From contig OZ249404.1 of assembly GCA_965235075.1 (NCBI GenBank), forward strand, positions 868,001 to 932,000: 64,000 nucleotides of DNA, given 5' to 3'. The position numbers and the translations under genes were made by a program. Shown here one piece after another: positions 40,867 to 49,982 of the stretch (the first letter of the stretch is position 1; every line of letters begins with the position of its first letter). The stretch comes from Fontibacterium medardense. GTDB taxonomy: Bacteria; Pseudomonadota; Alphaproteobacteria; Pelagibacterales; Pelagibacteraceae. Below the pieces are notes generated by a model that was not told the DNA's origin, searched no databases, and saw only the letters and a program-made list of their open reading frames with translations.

Positions 40867-42129
40867 ATGAGCAATAGTTATTTAGATAAAATAGGTTTAA
40901 ATGCTTTAAACGCATCAAAAGATCTATCGCTTTTAAACGAAAATAAAAAAAATAAAGTTCTTACAGATTTTTATAAAAATTTGAAATCAAATAAAAAAAA
41001 GATCTTAAAAGCAAATAAGATTGATGTTTCAAAAGCAAATAGAAAAGGTCTTAGCCAGAATTTAATTGATCGACTAATTCTAAATGACAATAAAATTAAT
41101 CACATTATTAAGTCTGTCCAAGAAGTTATTAAACTAAAAGACCCAACAAAAAAAATAACTTCAAAATGGAAAAGACCTAATGGAATGATAATTAATAAGT
41201 ACACAGTTCCTATTGGTGTTATTGGAGTAATATATGAATCTAGACCAAACGTTACGTCAGATGTTGCAACTCTATGTTTTAAATCTGGTAATGCGGTTAT
41301 TTTGAGGGGTGGAAGCGAAGCTATTCAGACAAATAAAGTTATTTCTGAATGTTTCAGAAAATCCTTAAGAAAAAATAATGTTAACGAAAATAGCGTTCAA
41401 TTAATTGATAACACAGATAGAAAATTAGTTGATTATATACTTTCAAAAATGGAAAGGTTTATTGATGTTATTATTCCAAGAGGAGGGAAAAACTTAGTCA
41501 AGAAAGTTCAGGCTATGTCTAACGTTCCAACTATCGGTCATCTAGAGGGATTGTGTCATGTCTATATTGATAGGTATGCAGATCTGCACATGGCAAAAAA
41601 AATTACGCTCAACGCTAAAATGAGAAATACTAGTGTATGCGGAGCTGCTGAAACTTTATTGATTGATAAAGCTTGTATAAGAACTCACTTAAAACCAATA
41701 TTGCAATTATTAAGTATTAGTGGGTGTAAAATTATTGGTGATAAAATTACCAAAAAAAATTATACAAATTCTAATTTTTCTTTAGCAACAGAACAAGATT
41801 GGAAAACAGAATATTTAGACTCTTCAATCTCTGTAAAGATTGTAAACGGAGTAGAAGAGGCGATTGCTCATATTAATAAATATGGAACTCGTCATACAGA
41901 TAGTATTGTTACTAATAATAAAAAGAATGCTTCATTGTTCTTATCTAAAGTTAACAGCGCAATAGTTTTACATAATGCCTCTACTCAATTTGCGGACGGA
42001 AATGAATTTGGTTTTGGAGCAGAAGTTGGAATATCTACAAACAAATTACATCCTCGAGGACCAGTTGGACTTGAGCAACTAGTAACTTATAAATATCTAG
42101 TAAAAGGTAATGGACAAATTAGACCTTAA
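40867..42129 (+). CDS. proA: Glutamate-5-semialdehyde dehydrogenase (gamma-glutamyl phosphate reductase)
   Basis: ProA reduces gamma-glutamyl phosphate to the semialdehyde that cyclises on the way to proline. The 420-residue protein has the N-terminal helical region, IGVIYESRPNVTSDVATLCFKSGNAVILRGGSEA in pieces at about 118-151, the catalytic Cys in NTSVCGAAETLL (about 255-266) and HPRGPVGLEQL near the C-terminus. It lies directly after proB, its pathway partner. Confidence 0.96.
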   Translation: MSNSYLDKIGLNALNASKDLSLLNENKKNKVLTDFYKNLKSNKKKILKANKIDVSKANRKGLSQNLIDRLILNDNKINHIIKSVQEVIKLKDPTKKITSKWKRPNGMIINKYTVPIGVIGVIYESRPNVTSDVATLCFKSGNAVILRGGSEAIQTNKVISECFRKSLRKNNVNENSVQLIDNTDRKLVDYILSKMERFIDVIIPRGGKNLVKKVQAMSNVPTIGHLEGLCHVYIDRYADLHMAKKITLNAKMRNTSVCGAAETLLIDKACIRTHLKPILQLLSISGCKIIGDKITKKNYTNSNFSLATEQDWKTEYLDSSISVKIVNGVEEAIAHINKYGTRHTDSIVTNNKKNASLFLSKVNSAIVLHNASTQFADGNEFGFGAEVGISTNKLHPRGPVGLEQLVTYKYLVKGNGQIRP

Positions 42130-42147
42130 TCTTTTTATTAAATTATA

Positions 42148-42711
42148 ATGAAAATTGGTATTCTCGGCGGAACTTTTGACCCTCCACATGTTGGACATTT
42201 AAATATTTCATTGGAAGCAATTAAAAGATTTCAATTAAATAAGGTTATATGGCTCATTACAAAAAAAAATCCTTTAAAAAAGAAAAGCGCATCTAATGAT
42301 ATTTCTAATAGAATAAAATTATGCAATGAATTAATTAAAAAAAATAAAAATATAATTAAAGTTGAATATACTGAAGAAAAAACTGGATCGAATTTCTTAT
42401 TTGATAATATAGATTTTATAATTAAAAAATCTGTAGATCATAAATATTATTTTATTATGGGCGCCGATAGTTTTGTTAAATTTAATGAGTGGAAAAAATA
42501 TAATGAGATCTTAAATAAACTGTCTATCATTGTGATGAATAGGCCTGAATTCTCAATGAAATCATTAAATTCTATAGCTGCAAAAAAGCTCGAAAAATAT
42601 AAATCTTTAAATTTAGTTTCAAAAGATAAACAACATAGATGGTATTTTTTAAGCACAAAAGGTATGAATGTTTCATCATCAAAAATAAAAAAAACAATTA
42701 ATGCAAATTAA
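42148..42711 (+). CDS. nadD: Nicotinate-nucleotide adenylyltransferase
   Basis: NadD makes deamido-NAD from nicotinate mononucleotide and ATP. The 187-residue protein has the nucleotidyltransferase motif GGTFDPPHVGHL (about 7-18), KNPLKKK, MGADSFVKFNEWKKY (about 104-118) and the C-terminal STKGMNVSSSKIKK with the ISxxxxR-like turn. It overlaps rsfS by 11 bases, the conserved nadD-rsfS order. Confidence 0.94.
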   Translation: MKIGILGGTFDPPHVGHLNISLEAIKRFQLNKVIWLITKKNPLKKKSASNDISNRIKLCNELIKKNKNIIKVEYTEEKTGSNFLFDNIDFIIKKSVDHKYYFIMGADSFVKFNEWKKYNEILNKLSIIVMNRPEFSMKSLNSIAAKKLEKYKSLNLVSKDKQHRWYFLSTKGMNVSSSKIKKTINAN

Positions 42712-43057
42712 AAAAAAAGAAGTCCTTCTAAAAGAAATAATTAAAATTCTTGATGATAATAAAGCAAAAGACATCGTAACTATAGATCTTGCAAACAAAA
42801 GTTCTATTGCCGACTATATGATTGTCGCTAGCGGAACATCTTCTAGGCACATTCAGTCAGTCTCCGAAAATACAATTGAAGAATTAAAAAAAATGGGAAT
42901 TAAAGGTTGTAAAGTTGAAGGTAGAGATAGTGACAACTGGAAACTAATTGATGCAATTGATATTATAGTTCACATTTTTCATCATGAACAAAGAAAAAAT
43001 TATGAGTTGGAAAAAATGTGGGCAGATATTATTCCAAATCAAAAAATCTTTGTTTAA
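42701..43057 (+). CDS. rsfS: Ribosomal silencing factor RsfS
   Basis: RsfS binds ribosomal protein L14 and blocks subunit joining when nutrients are low. The 118-residue protein has IADYMIVASGTSSRHIQSV (about 31-49), EGRDSDNWKLIDAIDIIVHIF (about 67-88) and YELEKMW (about 98-104), all hallmark stretches. Its TAA overlaps the rlmH ATG by one base. Confidence 0.94.
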   Translation: MQIKKKEVLLKEIIKILDDNKAKDIVTIDLANKSSIADYMIVASGTSSRHIQSVSENTIEELKKMGIKGCKVEGRDSDNWKLIDAIDIIVHIFHHEQRKNYELEKMWADIIPNQKIFV

Positions 43058-43500
43058 TGAAAATTAAAATCCTTTGTTTAGGAAGATTAAACAAAGATGA
43101 AGAAAATGAGTTGTGTAAAAGATATGAGAGCAGACTCAAAAGTTTAAAAAATAGCGGAATCACTAGTTTTGTAATTGAACATATTTCAAAAAAAGAGCTT
43201 GAAAATATAATTAAAAATAAAAAAGAAAAAAAAATTATATTTCTTAGTGAAAATGGACAAGATCTAAATACTGAGAACTTTTGCAAAAAATTAAAAAAAC
43301 TAATTATTTCATCAATTAAAGAAACATTATTTATTATTGGAGAACCTGAGGGTTTTAAAAAAAACCTAAATAAAGAAAGTTTTGAAGAAATATGTCTGAG
43401 CAAACTTACTTTTACCCACTCTTTGACTAGAGTAATACTCACTGAACAAATTTACAGATGTGCTACAATTATGGTAAACCATCCCTACCATAGACAATAA
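43057..43500 (+). CDS. rlmH: 23S rRNA (pseudouridine1915-N3)-methyltransferase RlmH
   Basis: RlmH methylates pseudouridine 1915 in helix 69 of 23S rRNA. The 147-residue SPOUT-fold protein starts MKIKILCLGRL and has IFLSENGQDL, FIIGEPEGF (the SAM-binding knot, GEPEG in place of the usual GGxxG) and the C-terminal FTHSLTRVILTEQIYRC and HPYHR. I choose ATG 43057 (TAATG overlap with rsfS); an upstream in-frame start at 43018 would add 13 residues that do not match the family. Confidence 0.92.
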   Translation: MKIKILCLGRLNKDEENELCKRYESRLKSLKNSGITSFVIEHISKKELENIIKNKKEKKIIFLSENGQDLNTENFCKKLKKLIISSIKETLFIIGEPEGFKKNLNKESFEEICLSKLTFTHSLTRVILTEQIYRCATIMVNHPYHRQ

Positions 43501-43502
43501 TA

Positions 43503-44648
43503 ATGAAAAAAATTTACTTACTACTTACATTTTTATTTTTAAATTTATTTTCGCAAAACGCTTTTTCACAAAAAAAAGATGTTCTTTATGAAAAATTAGA
43601 TTTATTTGGGGACATTCTTGAAACAATAAACAAAGAATATTTTAAGCAAATTAATGAAGGTGAAGTAATTGATGGAGCAATTAATGGAATGCTTCAATCC
43701 TTGGATCCATATTCTTCTTACATGAGTCCTAAGACATTTAAGAGTATGAATACTGAAACCAAAGGTGAATTTGGTGGTCTTGGTATTGAAGTGACAATGG
43801 AGGCTGGGCTTGTAAAAGTAATATCTCCAATTGATGATACGCCTGCCGATAGGGCTGGGATAAAGTCTGGAGATTATATTATTAAATTAGATAACAAACA
43901 GGTTAAGGGTTTAACTTTGGATGAAGCGGTAAATACCATGCGAGGCAAAAGTGGTACTTCGATCACATTAACTATTAGAAGAGTAGATGTTGATGAACCA
44001 ATAATTGTAAAAATAGTCAGAGAAACAATTAAAACTAAATCGGTTGTTTCTGAAATTAAAGAAAACATTGGTTATTTAAGATTAAGATCTTTTAATGAAA
44101 AAAGTGGGGATGAATTAATAGATAAGATTAGAGAAATAAGCAGAAGCAAACCAAGCTTAACTGGTTATATTTTAGACCTACGAAATAATCCTGGCGGTCT
44201 TCTTTCACAAGCAATTAAAATTTCAGATGCGTTTTTAGATAGTGGAGAGATTGTTTCTACAAAAGGAAGAGATCCTAAAGATATAAAAGTTTATAATTCT
44301 AAAAAAGGAGATGAGATTAACGGAAAGCCGCTTATTGTGCTTATTAACAAAGGTTCAGCTTCTGCATCTGAAATAGTTGCGGGTGCTTTAAAAGATCATA
44401 AGAGGGCAATCGTTATTGGTGAAAAATCTTTTGGCAAAGGGTCTGTTCAGTCTATTATGCCTTTATCTAATGGTGGCGGATTAAGATTAACAACAGCAAA
44501 GTATTATCTACCAAGCGGTGAAACAATTGAAGAAATTGGTGTTCAACCAGATATCAAAGTAGAGCCACAGAAAGATAATTTTAAAATAAACGATCCTATA
44601 AACGATAATCAATTAATTTATACACTTAAGCTCTTAAAAACGTCATGA
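43503..44648 (+). CDS. C-terminal processing peptidase (S41 family)
   Basis: This 381-residue protein has a signal peptide (MKKIYLLLTFLFLNLFSQNAFSQ in parts), a PDZ domain (about 85-165, GLGIEVTMEAGLVKVISPIDDTPADRAG in pieces), and an S41 peptidase core. The catalytic Ser is in KGSASASEIVAGAL (about 281-294) and the Lys in EKSFGKGSVQ (about 306-315). It is a CtpA-type tail-specific periplasmic protease. In many relatives a murein hydrolase activator gene lies between rlmH and ctpA; here there are two bases. Confidence 0.94.
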   Translation: MKKIYLLLTFLFLNLFSQNAFSQKKDVLYEKLDLFGDILETINKEYFKQINEGEVIDGAINGMLQSLDPYSSYMSPKTFKSMNTETKGEFGGLGIEVTMEAGLVKVISPIDDTPADRAGIKSGDYIIKLDNKQVKGLTLDEAVNTMRGKSGTSITLTIRRVDVDEPIIVKIVRETIKTKSVVSEIKENIGYLRLRSFNEKSGDELIDKIREISRSKPSLTGYILDLRNNPGGLLSQAIKISDAFLDSGEIVSTKGRDPKDIKVYNSKKGDEINGKPLIVLINKGSASASEIVAGALKDHKRAIVIGEKSFGKGSVQSIMPLSNGGGLRLTTAKYYLPSGETIEEIGVQPDIKVEPQKDNFKINDPINDNQLIYTLKLLKTS

Positions 44649-45112
44649 AAGATTTAAGGAATCTTCCATATAGAAAAGGTGTTGGGATAATGCTTTTAAA
44701 TCAAGAAACTAAAGTTTTTATAGGAAAAAGAATTGATAGCACTAAGGCATGGCAAATGCCTCAAGGTGGAGTTGATCATAAGGAAGATGTCGAAGAAGCT
44801 GCCAAAAGAGAACTCAAAGAAGAAACAGGAATTACATCAATTGAAATTATAAAAAAATCAGAAAAAGAATTTATTTATGATTTGCCTAACGAGCTTCTTG
44901 GAAAAATTTGGAGTGGAAAATATAAAGGACAAAAACAAACTTGGTTTCTTGCAAAATTTTTAGGAAAAAATGAAGAGATTAATATCAAACAAAAAAAAGC
45001 TGAGTTTTACGATTGGCGCTGGGCTGAACCTTTGGAGCTACCTAAATTAATAGTTCCTTTTAAAAAAAAACTTTATCAGGAAGTTATAGAGGAATTTAAA
45101 AAGTATCTTTAA
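44645..45112 (+). CDS. rppH: RNA pyrophosphohydrolase (Nudix)
   Basis: RppH removes pyrophosphate from 5' triphosphate mRNA and so starts decay. The 155-residue protein has the Nudix box within GGVDHKEDVEEAAKRELKEE and TGI (about 40-62) and the RppH-specific N-terminal LPYRKGVGIML and WQMPQGG. The C-terminal YKGQKQTWFLAKF also fits. It overlaps ctpA by four bases and converges on atpC with a four-base overlap. Confidence 0.93.
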   Translation: MKDLRNLPYRKGVGIMLLNQETKVFIGKRIDSTKAWQMPQGGVDHKEDVEEAAKRELKEETGITSIEIIKKSEKEFIYDLPNELLGKIWSGKYKGQKQTWFLAKFLGKNEEINIKQKKAEFYDWRWAEPLELPKLIVPFKKKLYQEVIEEFKKYL

Positions 45113-45501
45113 GATTTTAAATTATTAATTTGATCAATAATTTGATTATTAAGATAAATTTCCTCGTCATAAATTTCTTTATTGCTTAACTTTTTTTCCG
45201 CGTTTTGCTTTAATTTTATCAACTCTTCGCTTTGAAACTCTGTGCTATTGAAAAAATTATCTAATAAAATACTTAATTTATTATTAGAGAATTCTACAGT
45301 GCCGCCTGTAGAAAAAAATGTATCTATATTACTACCTGCCTTTGCAATAATTTTTCCAGCCTTAAGAAATGTAATTAAGGAAATATGATCTTTGAATATT
45401 TCCATATCTCCTTCTATCCCTGAAATAACAACGCTATCAACTGCCTTTGAATAAGCTACTTGCTTTGGAGTTACGATTTCTAAATGAATATTATCTGCCA
45501 T
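45109..45501 (-). CDS. atpC: ATP synthase F1 epsilon subunit
   Basis: Epsilon is part of the central stalk of F1 and can inhibit ATP hydrolysis. The 130-residue protein has the beta-sandwich N-domain with IVTPKQVAYSKAVDSVVISGIEGDMEI in pieces (about 8-34), and a shorter C-terminal helical region than usual (about 88-128). It is the last gene of the atpHAGDC operon, five bases after atpD. Confidence 0.94.
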   Translation of the reverse strand: MADNIHLEIVTPKQVAYSKAVDSVVISGIEGDMEIFKDHISLITFLKAGKIIAKAGSNIDTFFSTGGTVEFSNNKLSILLDNFFNSTEFQSEELIKLKQNAEKKLSNKEIYDEEIYLNNQIIDQINNLKS

Positions 45502-45506
45502 TTAAA

Positions 45507-46931
45507 TTAAGCCGCGGCTTCTTTTGCCATTTTTTCAGCTTTTGCAACTGCCTCTTCTATTGTTCCAACCATATAAAAAGCAGATTCTGGCAAATGATCA
45601 TACTGGCCTTTGCAAATTGCATCGAAACCTTTAATTGTTGATTGCAGATCAACTAATTTTCCTGGTGATCCTGTAAATACTTCAGCAACAAAGAAAGGTT
45701 GTGATAAAAATCTTTGTATCTTTCTTGCTCTTGATACAACTAGCTTATCTTCTTCAGATAATTCATCCATACCTAAAATAGCTATAATATCTTGTAAAGA
45801 TTTATAGTTTTGTAGAATTTTTTGAACTTCCCTAGCAACTCTATAATGTTCCTCACCAACAATTCTTGGGTCAAGAATTCTTGACGTTGAATCTAGAGGA
45901 TCCACCGCAGGGTAAATTCCAAGTTCAGCAATCTGTCTAGATAAAACTGTTGTTGCATCTAAGTGAGCAAATGAAGTTGCAGGAGCAGGATCTGTTAAAT
46001 CGTCCGCAGGAACATAAATCGCCTGTACAGAAGTAATAGATCCTTTGCTAGTTGTTGTAATTCTTTCTTGTAAATTACCCATATCTGTTGCTAATGTTGG
46101 TTGATATCCAACCGCTGAAGGAATTCGACCAAGTAATGCTGACACTTCTGATCCAGCTTGTGTAAATCTAAAAATATTATCAACGAAGAAAAGAACGTCT
46201 TGACCTTCTTTGTCTCTAAAATATTCAGCAAGTGTTAATCCTGATAATGCAACTCGAGCTCTTGCTCCTGGTGGCTCATTCATTTGTCCGTAAACTAAGG
46301 CAGCTTTAGAACCTGGACCATCAGTTTTAATAACACCCGACTCTATCATTTCGTGGTACAAATCATTTCCTTCTCTTGTTCTTTCTCCAACTCCGGCAAA
46401 TACTGAATAACCACCGTGTGCTTTTGCAACGTTATTAATTAATTCCATAATCAAAACTGTTTTACCAACTCCAGCTCCGCCAAATAATCCAATTTTTCCG
46501 CCTCGAGAATATGGCGCAAGCAAATCAACAACTTTAATTCCTGTAACTAAAACTTCTGTTTCTGTTGATTGCTCAACATAAGCTGGTGCTGATCTATGAA
46601 TCGGCCAACTTTCTTTTGTTTTTAAAGGTCCTTTTTGGTCGATTGGTTCTCCTATAACATTAATAATTCTTCCTAATGTTTCTGGGCCGACCGGAACAGT
46701 AATAGGTGTGCCAGTATTTATTACTTTATCACCTCTTTTTAATCCTTCTGTTGTATCCATCGCGATAGTTCTAACTGTATTTTCTCCAAGGTGCTGCGCA
46801 ACTTCTAGAACTACTCTTAATCCATTATTATCACACTCAAGGGCTGTTAAAATTTCAGGTAGGTCCTTATCAAATTTTACATCTACAACCGCACCAATAA
46901 CCTGAACTATTTTTCCAAATTTATTTTCCAT
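45507..46931 (-). CDS. atpD: ATP synthase F1 beta subunit
   Basis: Beta is the catalytic subunit. The 474-residue protein has Walker A GLFGGAGVGKTVLI (about 146-159), the GERTREGNDLYHEM segment (about 183-196), ALSGLTLAEYFRD and the Walker B aspartate in VLFFVDNIFRF (about 248-258). The DELSEEDK region near 397 is the DELSEED lever. Length is typical. It lies between atpG and atpC. Confidence 0.98.
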   Translation of the reverse strand: MENKFGKIVQVIGAVVDVKFDKDLPEILTALECDNNGLRVVLEVAQHLGENTVRTIAMDTTEGLKRGDKVINTGTPITVPVGPETLGRIINVIGEPIDQKGPLKTKESWPIHRSAPAYVEQSTETEVLVTGIKVVDLLAPYSRGGKIGLFGGAGVGKTVLIMELINNVAKAHGGYSVFAGVGERTREGNDLYHEMIESGVIKTDGPGSKAALVYGQMNEPPGARARVALSGLTLAEYFRDKEGQDVLFFVDNIFRFTQAGSEVSALLGRIPSAVGYQPTLATDMGNLQERITTTSKGSITSVQAIYVPADDLTDPAPATSFAHLDATTVLSRQIAELGIYPAVDPLDSTSRILDPRIVGEEHYRVAREVQKILQNYKSLQDIIAILGMDELSEEDKLVVSRARKIQRFLSQPFFVAEVFTGSPGKLVDLQSTIKGFDAICKGQYDHLPESAFYMVGTIEEAVAKAEKMAKEAAA

Positions 46932-46938
46932 AATTATC

Positions 46939-47823
46939 CTATAAAGATTCAGCTCCAGAAATAATTTCTATTAACTCTTTAGTAATCACCGCTTGTCTTG
47001 TTCTGTTATAATTAATTGTAAGTTTTGCAATTAAATCTCCTGCGTTTCTAGTTGCGTTATCCATAGCCGTCATTCTTGAACCCTGTTCACTAGCCTGATT
47101 TTCTAAAAAAGCAGTATAAATTTGTGTTGCGATATTTTTTGGTAAAAGATTTTCCAAAATATTATTTTCATCTGGCTCATATTCATACTCACTATTGTAT
47201 GATAAGGATTGTTGATTTGACTTTTGCACAATTGAAACTGGAATTAACTGTTGTGCTTCAGGAATCTGAGAAATAACACTCTTAAATTGATTATAAAACA
47301 ATGTGCAAATATCAAATTCATTTCTAGTAAATAAATTTAAAATTTTATCAGTAATTTCTTGCGCTTTTCCGAATGAAACAACTTTTTCATCTTTTAAACT
47401 TATTCTGTCAATAATGTACTGATTGTATTTTCTCTTCAACTGATCATTGGCTTTGCTACCAACAACTATAATCTTTAAATTTTTTTTCTCACTTAATATT
47501 TTTTCAAAAAATACTTTTGCTTTTCTACAAATATTTGTATTGAACCCACCACATAATCCTCTATCAGAACTCAAAACTACACAAAGGTGCGTTTCATTTT
47601 TTTGATTACCTACTAATAATTTTGGTGCTGAATCCATATCTGTTACTGAATTTTTTAAATTTGATATTATAGAATTTAACTTTTCAGAATAGGGCCTTGC
47701 ATTCTCTGCGTTTTGTTGTGCTTTTCTAAGTTTCGCTGCAGCAACCATTTTCATAGCTTTTGTTATTTTTTGAGTAGATTTAACGCTACTAATTCTATTT
47801 CTTAAAAACTTTAAACTAGCCAT
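46939..47823 (-). CDS. atpG: ATP synthase F1 gamma subunit
   Basis: Gamma is the rotating shaft of F1. The 294-residue protein has the N-terminal helix RISSVKSTQKITKAMKMVAA (about 8-27), SDRGLCGGFNTN (about 85-96), and the C-terminal helix with MTAMDNATRNAGDLI and NRTRQAVITKELIEI. Its start overlaps the atpA stop region by one base, which indicates translational coupling. Confidence 0.97.
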   Translation of the reverse strand: MASLKFLRNRISSVKSTQKITKAMKMVAAAKLRKAQQNAENARPYSEKLNSIISNLKNSVTDMDSAPKLLVGNQKNETHLCVVLSSDRGLCGGFNTNICRKAKVFFEKILSEKKNLKIIVVGSKANDQLKRKYNQYIIDRISLKDEKVVSFGKAQEITDKILNLFTRNEFDICTLFYNQFKSVISQIPEAQQLIPVSIVQKSNQQSLSYNSEYEYEPDENNILENLLPKNIATQIYTAFLENQASEQGSRMTAMDNATRNAGDLIAKLTINYNRTRQAVITKELIEIISGAESL

Positions 47824-49358
47824 TATTTTTGAAAACCTCTCTTAAAGTCAGTAATAAATGTTTTTAACTTTTCTTCATTTGATTCATCAATTTTTCCTGA
47901 AGATTTAATGTTATTTAAAATATCAGGAGCTTCTGATTTTATTTTTGATAAAAGTTTCTTTTCAAAAGATTTAATCTGATTAAGTTCAACATCGTCCAAG
48001 AAACCTCTTACTCCTGAAAAAATTGATACGACCTGTTCTTCTACTTTTAAAGGCGAGTACTGATCTTGTTTTAATAATTCTGTTAATTTTGATCCACGAT
48101 TTAATAATTTTTGAGTGGCAAGATCTAAGTCTGATCCAAACTGAGCAAATGCAGCCATTTCACGATATTGAGCAAGTTCAAGTTTAATTGAACCAGAAAC
48201 TTGTTTCATTGCTTTAATTTGCGCTGCTGATCCAACCCTAGAAACCGATATACCCACGTTAACAGCAGGTCTAACTCCTTTATAAAAAAGTTCTGTTTCT
48301 AAGAATATTTGTCCGTCAGTAATAGAAATAACGTTAGTTGGAATATAAGCAGAAACGTCACTGGCTTGTGTTTCAATAATTGGTAATGCTGTAAGAGATC
48401 CTCCACCATGCTTATCATTCAATTTTGCAGCTCTTTCAAGTAATCTGCTATGAAGATAAAAGACATCTCCTGGAAAAGCTTCTCGTCCTGGAGGTCTACG
48501 TAAAAGTAGTGACATTTGTCTATAAGCAACAGCCTGTTTAGATAAATCATCATAAACGATAAGAGCGTGCATTCCATTGTCTCTAAAATACTCTCCCATT
48601 GTACATCCTGTATATGGGGCTAAAAATTGTAAAGGTGCCGGATCAGATGCTGTTGCAGCAACAACAATCGTATATTCCATTGCTCCAGCTTCTTCTAATG
48701 TTTTTACGATTTGAGCGACGCTAGATCTTTTTTGACCAATCGCAACATAAATACAATAAAGTTTTTTACTCTCATCATTAGACTTATTAATTTCTTTTTG
48801 GTTAATAATTGTATCAATAGCAATTGCTGTTTTTCCAGTTTGTCTATCACCAATAATTAACTCCCTCTGTCCTCTTCCAACAGGAATTAAACTATCAATA
48901 GCCTTTAATCCTGTTTGCATCGGTTCATTAACTGATTTTCTTGGAATAATACCTGGCGCTTTAATCTCAACTCTTTTTCTCTCTGCATTTTTATCAATTG
49001 GACCTTTTCCATCTATTGGATTTCCAAGTCCATCAACAACTCGGCCTAACAAAGATTTTCCAACCGCAACATCAACGATTGAACCAGTTCTCTTTACTAT
49101 ATCGCCTTCTTTAATTTTTGAGTCGTCTCCGAAAATAACCACTCCAACATTTTCAGTTTCAAGGTTTAGAGCCATACCTTTTGTGCCCTCAGAGAATTGA
49201 ACCATCTCCCCAGCTTGCACGTTATCCAATCCATAAACTCTGGCTATACCATCTCCAACTGTCAAAACTTGACCAACTTCTGAAACTTCGACTTCAGTTC
49301 CAAAGTTTTTTATTTGGTCTTTTAAAATATTAGTAATTTCAGAAGGATTAATTTTCAT
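47823..49358 (-). CDS. atpA: ATP synthase F1 alpha subunit
   Basis: Alpha is the non-catalytic nucleotide-binding subunit. The 511-residue protein has the N-terminal domain with VGDGIARVYGL (about 31-41), Walker A GDRQTGKTAIAID (about 170-182), the PGREAFPGDVFYLHSRLLERAA segment (about 280-301, in parts) and AQFGSDLDLATQ (about 400-411). It starts two bases after atpH. Confidence 0.98.
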   Translation of the reverse strand: MKINPSEITNILKDQIKNFGTEVEVSEVGQVLTVGDGIARVYGLDNVQAGEMVQFSEGTKGMALNLETENVGVVIFGDDSKIKEGDIVKRTGSIVDVAVGKSLLGRVVDGLGNPIDGKGPIDKNAERKRVEIKAPGIIPRKSVNEPMQTGLKAIDSLIPVGRGQRELIIGDRQTGKTAIAIDTIINQKEINKSNDESKKLYCIYVAIGQKRSSVAQIVKTLEEAGAMEYTIVVAATASDPAPLQFLAPYTGCTMGEYFRDNGMHALIVYDDLSKQAVAYRQMSLLLRRPPGREAFPGDVFYLHSRLLERAAKLNDKHGGGSLTALPIIETQASDVSAYIPTNVISITDGQIFLETELFYKGVRPAVNVGISVSRVGSAAQIKAMKQVSGSIKLELAQYREMAAFAQFGSDLDLATQKLLNRGSKLTELLKQDQYSPLKVEEQVVSIFSGVRGFLDDVELNQIKSFEKKLLSKIKSEAPDILNNIKSSGKIDESNEEKLKTFITDFKRGFQK

Positions 49359-49360
49359 TT

Positions 49361-49891
49361 TTATTTATTTAATAAATTATTTAATCTTGTTTTAGCAGAA
49401 GTATCAATCATTGTACTACCAATTTGAAGAATTGAACCAACTAATAAAGATGGATCCACTGAAAAAGAAATATTAATTTTCTTCTTCAAAATGTCGTCTA
49501 ATTTTCTTGATATATCAGCTTTTTCACTGTCTGAGATTATATGAGATAACTTAAGTGTTGCCAAAATTTCTCCTTTTTCATTTAATAATAAATCAAAGAA
49601 ATTATTTACTATTTTCTCTAAAAAGAAAAATCTTCTATTTTTATTTAGGACTTTTAAAAATCTTGAGAATAAATCTGAAAAAGAAAAATGCTTAGCTAAA
49701 GCATCAATGACGTTGTTAATAACTGAATATTTGTGTGTTGGATTTTTAATAAAATTTTTTAAATCTGAGCTTTGATCTACTATTTCTTTTAACTTCAGAA
49801 AATCTTTTTCAAGAAAATCTAAACTTTTAGCTTCATAAGCTAGTCTATATACTGCTTTAGCGTATCTTTGAGTTTCACTAAAAGTTTTCAT
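49361..49891 (-). CDS. atpH: ATP synthase F1 delta subunit
   Basis: Delta links F1 to the peripheral stalk. The 176-residue protein has the N-terminal helical domain (RYAKAVYRLAYEA, about 9-21), LKNFIKNPTHKYSVI, and the C-terminal beta region DPSLLVGSILQIGSTMIDTSAK (about 147-168, in pieces). It opens the atpHAGDC operon. The F0 genes are not in this window, as usual for alphaproteobacteria, where F0 and F1 operons are separate. A 91-base gap to priA probably holds the operon promoter, but I see no strong consensus. Confidence 0.93.
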   Translation of the reverse strand: MKTFSETQRYAKAVYRLAYEAKSLDFLEKDFLKLKEIVDQSSDLKNFIKNPTHKYSVINNVIDALAKHFSFSDLFSRFLKVLNKNRRFFFLEKIVNNFFDLLLNEKGEILATLKLSHIISDSEKADISRKLDDILKKKINISFSVDPSLLVGSILQIGSTMIDTSAKTRLNNLLNK

Positions 49892-49982
49892 AGATTTTTT
49901 TACTATTAACTTTAAAAGAAAAAAGGTCTCGTAACATGCGAAATTGCAGTAATCAAGTGTGATATTTTGTACTTTTTTAAAA

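Noticed and set aside
43018..43056. Upstream start for rlmH
   Set aside because: RlmH family proteins begin MKIKIL-like; ATG 43057 makes a normal TAATG junction with rsfS.
43029..43442. 137-codon antisense ORF over rlmH
   Set aside because: It is Phe/Ser/Leu-rich, as expected for the complement of a Lys/Glu-rich gene, and has no family features.
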